DNA of 64,000 nucleotides. Source: Limnoperna fortunei. Taxonomy: Eukaryota > Mollusca > Bivalvia > Mytilida > Modiolidae. The position numbers and the translations under genes are program-made. This document shows, in pieces, positions 38,901-49,700 of this stretch. The stretch spans positions 30,116,043 to 30,180,042 of the forward strand of contig OX104115.1 of the NCBI GenBank assembly GCA_944474755.1, in the 5' to 3' direction. Position 1 is the stretch's first letter; each line of letters opens with the position of its first letter. The notes under the pieces are model-generated. The model made no database searches. It saw only the letters and a list, made by a program, of their open reading frames with translations, and had not been told where the DNA came from.

Positions 38901-40690
38901 GCTTGAAATTAGACACTACAGTACAATAGGTCGGCCTCTTACTTAGACATACTTCTAGAAATATACTTGGGAAATCTATAAACTAGACTCTTCGACAAAC
39001 GTGATAACTAAAACTATACATTCATTGATAGCAACATTACAGCAGCCCCGGCGTATGGTACATTTCACATATCATATGTAAAGCTAGAAAAAAATAGCAA
39101 AGGAAACCGACCGAACAATAAGAACCAAAAGTCGGGGGACAATTACTAATCCGGATATAGACAAACATATACAACGCACAACAAAAACACAGGAAGTGAG
39201 TAACCCCAACACAATAAAAACCATGGGTGCACTCTGGTGCTCCGGACAAGAAAGCATTGCCTGGCTCTAATTAGACACCCGTCGAGTTACTCATTATCAT
39301 ATCTTGAGAAAAGTCAATTTCAGGAATAGGAAAGACTATGACTCCGCCAAAATGTCCGATATCGTATTTGAGAGATTGATTACCCATAGCGATCATTTAA
39401 GTTATGGTGACGACGTTGTTAAGAAGAGAAGTTATATTGTTCCAAAACAGAGATAAACAGATTAGATGATGATAATTAACGTGCTTGATCTCATCATCTT
39501 ATAAGCTGATATATTTGTTGCTAGCATGAGAAATTTTTTGTTTTGACATACAAAAATTACAAAAATGCTTTAACCACATTATATATGTATTTTGTAACTA
39601 AATGTTTTTTTTTGTCCCTGTTTGATTTCAGTTCTGGCGGCCTTCGATTATATAGTGACGAAAAAATATCGTTTCGAAAAATGTAAACAATTTCTAATTC
39701 TCGAATGTTACGTAATATTCAAAACATTTGATCAGTGTGGAAACACTCTTTGTCATGAGTCAATATGTTGTTCTTATCTGTTCTCATCTGATTGGTTAAA
39801 AAGTACGTCATAGGCAAAGTAACGTCCATTTAGCTTAAGTACATTTCACATAGGAGACCAAAATAGTAACTATTAATGTATAGACAAACGAAGATGCATA
39901 TTAAATACTTATTTCCAGTTAATTTATTTGGTATTTCATTCTACAAATTTAATACATTTTAAAATTAGAGAAACAGATATTTACATCAGTACTCTTAGAT
40001 TATCAGATTTCTCTAATCTCGATACTCGGTGAAAGTCCATAATTAAATTATCTCGGTTGAAGATATCTGATCATTCGATCATAAAAATGCAACATCCTTT
40101 ATTAATATATTCGTTAGCTGAACTCATCTATGAAGGATCCAAGATGGTAAAAACAACAAACATAATCATTTCCCGTTTCAATCAGATCTCATTGTTTCCT
40201 TACTCCTGATTCCAATCTTCGTTAATAATTGCATGTTAATAAATACGACGTCTATCACAGATTATAGCTATTATATTAAAACGATTAAAATATGTAAAAA
40301 TTATGCTAAGACGATAACCATGATAACCGCTGATTGTAACCTTTAACATGTTTATAAAAAGGTCAATAGCGTGGATCACATGCATGTTGTTTTGGAGATT
40401 TGTCCTGGTTCAATGGCTTTAACTGCAATGCCCTTTATGAAGAACCCATATCTTTTCTGTCGAACCCAAACGAAGGTTTGACGCAATTAATATCTTCCAT
40501 CCGTCACTTTTGCTTTTAAAAGCTTTTATAAGATTTTAGAAAACTACGTTAATATGGTCATAGAGATTTATTGATTGTAAGTTTTCGATGCTCAGAAATG
40601 ACAAATTACTCTTATTTCTCTGGGTCGATTCCAAATAGACTCTGTATTACCAACAACATGATGATACGTTATGCATAGATAGGTTTTAAG

Positions 40691-40737
<47 letters not shown>

Positions 40738-43700
40738 AAAAGAAAAAATTGGACACAATGCAAGGTCATTCAAATAATTATGAAATCCCTTAAAGAAAAT
40801 TAAGCATTTTTGACAGTATCCTATCGAGTGTTTCGAAGGAAGAGATTGCTGCGAGTTTTATCTGTTGATTGGCAATACATGATTCTATTCTCACAGGAAT
40901 GATACTTGGTCAAGGGGCCTTTGGACGAGTAATCAAGGCAGTGGCAATCGGAATTCAAGACTTTGAAGATGTTTCTGTTGTTGCAGTAAAAATGGTAAAA
41001 GGTAATATCAAGTTATAATTTCATTAAATGGTGCAATTGTATTTCGTTTTAAAACAATGGAAAATATGTCATAAATTGTATGAACATGAATAATTTAGTT
41101 TAATGAGTTAGAGCCCAAACTTGAGGCAATTTATTTCATTATGACCTTTATTAACATGAATTATCGGTCTTCATGTCATTTTTTCGATGTTTGGATGTAA
41201 TGAATGGTTGATCAACATTGCTGAATGTGAACTATAAATCTGATTAATCAAAGTTTAAGTTGATGGTGTTTGTGTCACTTTAATTACGATGTGTATTTTT
41301 TTCCCATGCAGATTGCACAAACAAAGAACAAATCATGACCTTACTGTCAGAACTGAAAATATTGATTCATCTCGGGCAGCATCTAAATATAGTAAATTTA
41401 TTGGGAGCTGTTACCAAAGAAATAAAATATGGTAAGCATTTAGTGAAAATATTTTATATATATATAATTTATTGATTTATCTCTCCTGTTTTGTAGTGCA
41501 TTCTTTAGAATTTAAATCTTCCGTCCGGCAACATCATATAAAACTATCTGAGTGTATACTTTTGTATTGTACACTCAAAATATTTTAGCCTATCTCGCTT
41601 ATTACTTAATTTTTTGACAACCTATTCGTCATGATTGGAGGACATGTTTTTCAACAGACTGTTGGTATTCCAATGGGTACTTATTGTGCTCCTCTTCTCG
41701 CAGACCTGTTTTTGTACTCTTATGAGGCTGAGTTCCTAGAAGGCCTGCTGAAGAAGAAAGAAAAGACACTGGCCCAGACTTTTAATATCACATTCCGCTA
41801 TTTTGATGATGTCTTGTCCCTCAACAATGCTAAATTTGGTCACTATTTACATTCAATTTACATAAGCGAGCTTGAAATTAAAGACACCATCAATACACTA
41901 TGGTCAGCCTCTTACTTAGACCTGCTTCTAGCAATAGACTCAGGATAACTACAAACTAGACTTTACGACAAACGTGATGATTTCAACTTCCCGTTCATCG
42001 ACAGCAACATTCCAGCAGCTCCAGCGTATGGTGTGTACATTTCACAACTTATACGTTATTCCAGATCCTGCGATCGGTATTCCGATTTTCTAGACCGATC
42101 ACTGTTGTTGAATGCTAAACTACTCAAAGAAGGGTTTGTTGTGTCTTAGTTGTTGTTACATCTCCAGAAGTTCTATGGATGCCACAATAACTTAATTGAT
42201 CGTTATGTGAAATTAGTGTCTCACATACGATCTGATATTTTCGCTGATTCACAGATAGTGTTTCCTATTCCTGGATTAGACTTTTCCCTAGACATGACAA
42301 TGAGTTACTCTAAGGATTTCTAGTGGCAGGCACTGCTTACTCGTCCGGAGCACCTGAGGTAGTGTTTCCTATTCCTGGATTAGACTTTTCCCTAGACATG
42401 ACAATGAGTAACTCGACGGATTTCTAGTGGCAGGCAGTGCTTACTCGTACGGAGCACCTGAGTGCACCAATGTTTTTTTATTGGGCTCGTGTTACTCTCT
42501 TTCTGCTCTTTGTGTTGCGTTTGTCTATATCCGAATTTGTAACTATCCCCTGACTTTTGGTTCTTGTTGTTCGGTCGGTTTTCTTTGCTATTTTTCTTTT
42601 CAATCGATTTGTGTGTGTGTAATGTATTAACTTTTATCTTTGTAACCTTCAATCACTGCACAGTTGTAGTTTTTGGAGTTATTCTTTTGAAGTTATGGGG
42701 TCTATATCATTTTTCCGAATTAAACTGTAGCATATGGCCAACTTTCATTAATATTATATCCCTTGCAGTCGGTATTTTATGGAGTCTTAGTTGTTTTGAT
42801 ATAATAATGTTGGAACATATAGTTATTTTTTAGAAATTCAAACAAAAGTCCACAAATAATTACATTCCGTCTCTGTAATTCAAGCAACATTTCTGTTTTG
42901 TTATTAAGTAATATTAACATGTAAATCTTCGTATAATTTTAATAAATTCAGTAAAGTAAATTCGTCAGTTACCTAAGTTTATCATGAAAAAGTGTCATAA
43001 GAATTCCATAGAAAGAACACTATTGCTAAAGTTCTATCAGTAATAGGAAAGGTTTTCTTTTTATTTTAGGTGAACTCATGGTAATTGTGGAATACTGCCA
43101 TTTTGGAAACCTTCGCAACTACCTCATTAAATACAAAGAAGCTTTCAAGGACACACAAGAGGATTATGTTGACCCAGTTGACAAGAAAACGTATGAAACT
43201 TCAAATGAATCGACATCCAATCAACCGTGCTATAGCAAGATAACTCCATTAGAAATTGACGATACCATTGGTCCACAACTTACGACTAAAAATCTAATAT
43301 GCTGGGCTTTTCAAGTTGCGAGAGGAATGGAATACCTGGGTGCTAAAAAGGTTTGATTTATATAAGTGTTGTATTAATTTACCTTTGCAATATCATCTAA
43401 TATGGTCAAAAACATAATATCGTCACAAACATATATTGTATCACATTCTATTGCATCACGTTCTGAATCACATGTCGTGATTCAGAACGATATAATTAAT
43501 AACGTCGGGTATAAGTAAAAGTCGGCTAGGAGTTTCTTCTCAGTCTTTGCGGAATATTCATGTACCTTTTTGTACAGCAAATACATTAAATGCACAAGAA
43601 AGAACATGTAATACTATATGAAAATGTAACAAATACAATATTGATATATAGTTAAAGTTTCAAGTTGAACGGATACTGTAATATTATACAAAAGTACAAG

Positions 43701-46700
43701 AGGCTGAGCAAAAGCCATTAGTGAAAATAATTTCGGGTTGAAGGCATTTTCTTTTGAGCGTCACAATTTCTAAAAAAGGTTTTACTTACATGTTTTTATA
43801 TCCCAGTAAGCATAAGAGCAATATATGTATTTTTCTTCCGCAGTTCTTAATATAAAAATTGGTAGAAAAATTGTTTTCATCAACGGACCACACTTTACTA
43901 GTGAGATAAGGTAGCATGAAAAATTAAATTTTTAATTGATTCAAAACTATATAGGGCATGCGTGACTGAGAGGTTAATATAGTGTCACCAATGATGTTGC
44001 GTGCTTAACTCGTACTGCGGGAAGGCTTGCAGAGCTTTAATTGACAACGATTGCTAGTTTTCCTAACAAGAATTTGAGATTTTTAATTGATAATCTGGCT
44101 TTCTATCCATTAAAATCTGTATGCAATGATAAAACCAACAAAAATGGCTTCAAACCAAACATAACAACAAATAAGAAAAAAAGATATCATGATCATTATG
44201 ATATTTTCATGAACAATTGTGATGAAAGTTTGTAAAGTTAAGTACTGCGTATTAAATAAATATAGTAAAGTTAAAAAAAAATAGTCATTTACCATCATTA
44301 AATATGTAGCTGGCATTGTATAGCTCTAATAAACTTTCTTTATGTTTGTTATTTTATGTAGAATTAAAATCATGGTATTATTATAGTACATTCACAGAGA
44401 CTTAGCTGCCAGAAATGTTCTATTGGCAGAAAATAATGTTGTCAAAATATGTGATTTTGGTCTGGCCAAAGACTGCTACACTAATCCCGAATACCATAAA
44501 AAGGGAGATGTGAGTATCAAGACTTAACGGGTTAACATGCTCTAATTCACTCTAAATTTGTTTAGCTCAACAATATGTTCAAAACTACAGTTTGAACTTA
44601 GTATCGTAAAACATGGAGCAGAACTCAAAGTTTAAGTTATAAAAATTGGAGTAGAATATGTCTCTTTTATAGTAATATTGGGATTTCACAATGAAGTCTC
44701 AGTTAGCTCGATATGGCATAATAACCATCCAATGGCTGTTCAAAACATAAACGCAAATCATTAATGAATTGTAACGAGTGTAGACTAAGAGCGAAGGCTC
44801 ACTAGTGATGCTCACGAATTCACAGATATGACTTTCATAATTATTTGGTAAACAGAAAGTAGATAACAAAGGAACATAAAATCGGTATACACCATATGGA
44901 ACCAAAGGAAAAAAAGCACTATGCCAAATATCAGGCGTCTTCATAGTATAATTGCTTCAAAAAACTGCGACGAAATTCTTTGTTACGAACGGACAAACGG
45001 ACGGACGAACGAACAAGGGTAAAACAGTATACCCTCCTCTTCTTCGAATCGGGGGTATAATAAAAAACATAAATAAACAACTATTGAAAGTACTTTACAA
45101 TTAACGCAAGCCTAGTTAGGAAAACCAAGAAATAATATTTAGATATGAATAATATATATTATTGCTCGTGTGAGCAAAAGAAAGTATTTTACGCAACTGA
45201 ATAAGGTAAAATGCAAATACAAAGCATACACAATCTTGGTTATAGTAAACGCTTGTGAATTGTGTTGTATGTGCAGGGTCTGGTACCGGTGAAGTGGATG
45301 GCAATAGAATCTCTTACACACCGTGTTTACACCTCAAAAAGTGATGTGCAAGTATTCGTTAACGTTATGGCTTGATTGTTTAAATACTGTATAATATCGA
45401 CTGAGAAATATAAAACATAATATATAAACATATGTCGACAATAGCCTCATGTTCACTATAGTTGTATGTGGGATCATGGTCTAATTAACATTTTATTAAA
45501 AGTCTTTTAAATGAACATCCATCGTTTAGAAGTATTAAGGTCTTGAGTTTCATAATAAGATTTTTTAAATTTAATTGACGCACATCCTTCCGACTGACAG
45601 ACTTTTATGTGGACTATATAAAACGTTTTCGTAAGTGTTGTGAAGTAAATGCACTCTTTTCGCCAAATAAAAACCACAAGCCATAGGATGACATTTTTAT
45701 AAGTGACCAACGCGAGTCAAATGTCAGAACTCTGCTTACTTACAGTATGTATATATTGTGTAATATATGTCCTTTGTTTGAAAAGTGTTTAATGGCATTT
45801 TCAGCAATTTTTTATCTATAAAATGCGCTTTACTATTGAGGAGGAGACGAAGTATGCGGAGGAAAATCCAGACCTTCGATAGGACAACTATCAATAATTA
45901 TCAATTAAGATTGGAGGCGAGCACACATTGTCCGCAGTGAGACTCGGACTCGCAACTTCAGTGTTGACGACAGACGCGTGATTAATAGTAGATGACTAAC
46001 TACCTTAACAACTTGGTCACTGACCCTATTATACATTATAAGAGGGGTTTTGCAATTACAAGGTATTTGTAGAGATAATATAGAATTTGATTCAAACATT
46101 AAAAATATGTCCATTGAAATTAAGTAACACCATTACTAAGCCATTTATAAAATCATCTGATAAAAAACATCTTATTCATTCTTTAGCTACATGTACATAA
46201 ACGTCTAAATGGTCTGTATTAAAACTAATGTTAATATGTTTTTTGAGTCTAACTTCATTAAAGGTGTCTTCGACCTTAAAATGTTAATTGATATTAATTG
46301 GAAGTTTTTTTCCACCGAAAGTCTGAGATCTCACCGGTATCCCAAATAATATATTTATTAGACGTCAATATATACCTAAAACATTGCTGCACGTGACGTA
46401 AAATCCTTATTCAAAAGAACTGATAGTTGAGTTTAAAATCAATTTTAGACTGTTTAGTCTATCTTTTATTCGATTTTTAAATCACTGTTTGTTAACTGGG
46501 TCAAAAGCATTGACTAATCAGGCAAATAAGTGATTACTGCAGTTTATCAAACATATAAAGAAGTAATGGAACACATTAATAAATAATAAACATTTTACTC
46601 GACTGTAACCAGAAGAAATATTCTTTTATAAATGGTTGAATATGCCCTTTACAAATTTTTCAGGTGGTCCTATGGTGTATTCTTGTGGGAATTATTTTCC

Positions 46701-49700
46701 TTAGGTACGCTTTGTGTTTGCTACAAAACTTAAAGTAATAGTGGCTGGCAGATATAACAGGGGTAACGGTCAATGTTTGTTCTCAGTAGCTAAATCTACG
46801 ATACACACAGACAACAATGTTAACAAAAGATATTTTACCACTGAAGCTTAGCAGGGCTTTATCCGAAGAAAAAAGCAAACCAGGGAATCCTAACAAATAA
46901 TAATTAAGATATTTTTAGTGGCAATTTATAAGATATAACAGGTATTTTGAGTTAAAAAGATATTTTGCCACTGCTGGTTACATCCGAAGACAAAATCAAA
47001 TCAGGGAATCCTAACAAAAAATAGTTGGAATTAAATAATTAGTTATTTGGAGCAAGTTATTGGATGTTGCGCCCTTTTCTTCTATTTGCTTTAACTCGCG
47101 TCACGATTATTATACTGTAACATCTTTGGACTTTGAAGTTATGTTTTTGCAGTTCCGTAGAATTGTGAATTCTCGTAAATTTGTGACGAATTTTGCAAAC
47201 CCACATATTTTTGAGGTTAGCTATTAAATTGTCAAATTTTTCACCCTTGCATTCAAGTGAACTCCAGTGCTAAATAATGACGTCATAATCGGGATTTCGA
47301 TATTTTGTTGCAGGCGGCAATCCCTATCCTGGCATAGAAATCAACGAAAAATTTATTAATTTGCTGAAAGATGGCTACATTATGGAAAAACCTGAACATG
47401 CTTCACAAGAAATGTTTGTATACAGTATAGTTGTAATAACATTATTTGGCATATACTACCGATTGTGTCCTTTTCTAAATTCTCTTGTGTAAATAACTTA
47501 TTTCTGTATTCCATCTTAAAATGCAATAAACATAAAAGAAATAATGAAGACATCTTTATATCTTATATCGATATAATTTACTAGCAATATGTGAGTCATT
47601 TTAAGCCTGGTTCATTTGTGTATGTAAACCATAAGATTAAATGGACATATCCCCTATGCTCATAATGTGAATTGAATCCCTTTACCGCCTCGATCTACAG
47701 CTCGAAAAAGTTAAGGAAAAATCTGTTCTCAAATCCAATATCAAGTTTTGAATTCGCTTTTAATTCCTGCAATCATTCTGTTGATGAAAAGCAGCAGTAT
47801 ATGAATATTGAGTAATACGTGTCAATAATTTCTATATTTTTGTTCTCAGAAATAGATATATTTTGACATCTTAATCACATCGCAAGGATAAAATACTTGG
47901 ATGGTATCAATATGATTTGCTATATAACAGAAATACAATTTGAGCTTGTTTCCTAAACTCATCAAACAAGAATTTACTTTTATCTTATTTTGTGTTTGTA
48001 TTATTAAGGCGCATGTACGAGAATCATCGGCATTATCAGTGAACAAATTCAAAGAACCAATATAGTATCTGTCTGATAAGCCTGTTATATTATCAGAAAC
48101 AAATACCCTATAACAAGAGATTTAACAGGCCCCCATTTCACGAAACTACCTTGCGCGTCAGTGGCCAAAATATTATCTATAAGGTAGTTTGTCATTTACC
48201 ATTAACTACCGACATGGCAACACTGCGGTTACAAGTTCGAGAAAAAGTCTGGAGAAAAGTATGCTCAAGCTTTGTTTAAAATACTTAGATCGGGATTTCA
48301 CCGTGCCCCAAAACCGTTTGACACTATGACAGAAGAAAACAATTGATAAATGTTGCGTAAAACACCTTACCCACAATCAAAACAGAAATGAATCGTAACA
48401 CTAAGTTGAGCATAAATTATATAGATTGGTTATACATTCCATGCATGATGTAAGCCTGGTGAATGCTTTGTGAAGTTGTGCCTAGCATTCAGAGTATTTT
48501 TCTTTGTAGGTACACTATTATGAAAGCTACTTGGCAGCTTGAACCGGACGAAAGACCCAGCTTTATGCAGTTGGCGTCGTTAATGGGAGACTTTCTTGAG
48601 GCCGATGTAAAACAGGTAATATAGTAAAAACATTGTATCAGAGTTTTTTTAATATCCTTTTTACTAAATCATCCACTAAATTAAGCACAGTCTTTTGTCG
48701 TGTTAAATTCCTAAAATCTATTTAGAAATTGCACTGTACTTTGTCAGTTTGCTTCTTTACATGAGTGGTTAGGGTAGTTCGTCTATTATTGATCACGTGG
48801 TCTGTCAACATTGAGGTTGCGGGTTCGAGTCTCACTGCGGTCAGGGTGTACTCAACTCCAATCTTTATTGACCTTGATTTCCATTTTGCCTACCGAAGTT
48901 TGGGGGTTCTCTCCGGGTACTCCGGCTTCCTCCCCAATAAAAACTGAACGATATGATATAGCTGAAAAATTTCTAAAAATGGCGTTAAACACCATTCAAA
49001 CAAACAATCTGTAGATGGCTGTAAATAATTATGTAAAGATAGTTTCAATGCGGAGAACATTCATTGTGTTAGGTGGATCAGACAGAGGAGTTTTTTTCAT
49101 TACAAACAATTTAAAATGAACTTGTTATTTAATGTATTTTGTTATGTGCTGTTCTAGTAAAGGCATTTGAGAGGGTAGAATGGAACTTCAAAAATAGTAA
49201 CAGATGCAAGATTCTTGTTGTGGTTTTGGTTTTTACAAAATAATAAAAGCAAACGAAAGATACAGCAAGAAACTACTAGAATACGCACACAAACAAAAAT
49301 GACAACCAGAAATAATATTAATTAATAAAGTATTTAACTAAGCATATATGTCATAACATCTCCATCCAATTTGCTCTTTTTATAGCATTCTACATTATAA
49401 TCCAACATTTACACTTCGTTGTATCTCATTGAATATTTTGGACAGTTTTTCTTTCTGCCATTTATATATTTTTCATAATTTTATATTTTTCATCATTTTA
49501 TGGAACTTGCTTTTGCTAAAAATAACTTAAAAATCGTTTACACAAGGTTATGTTCATAGTTTGAGTGGAATTAATCTATGCGTGTTTCTTTTTCACAATT
49601 GTTTGCGAAAGGGCTTGGCATGTTCCTGTCAGAACTTTAATATATTGGAAAGTGAGATCAAGTTTTGCAGATTTTTTATAAAATGTACTGGTAACTTGTA

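Noticed and set aside
40689..40747. CRISPR-like direct repeats
   Set aside because: It is a GAAA microsatellite; no spacer structure exists anywhere in the window and the DNA is animal.
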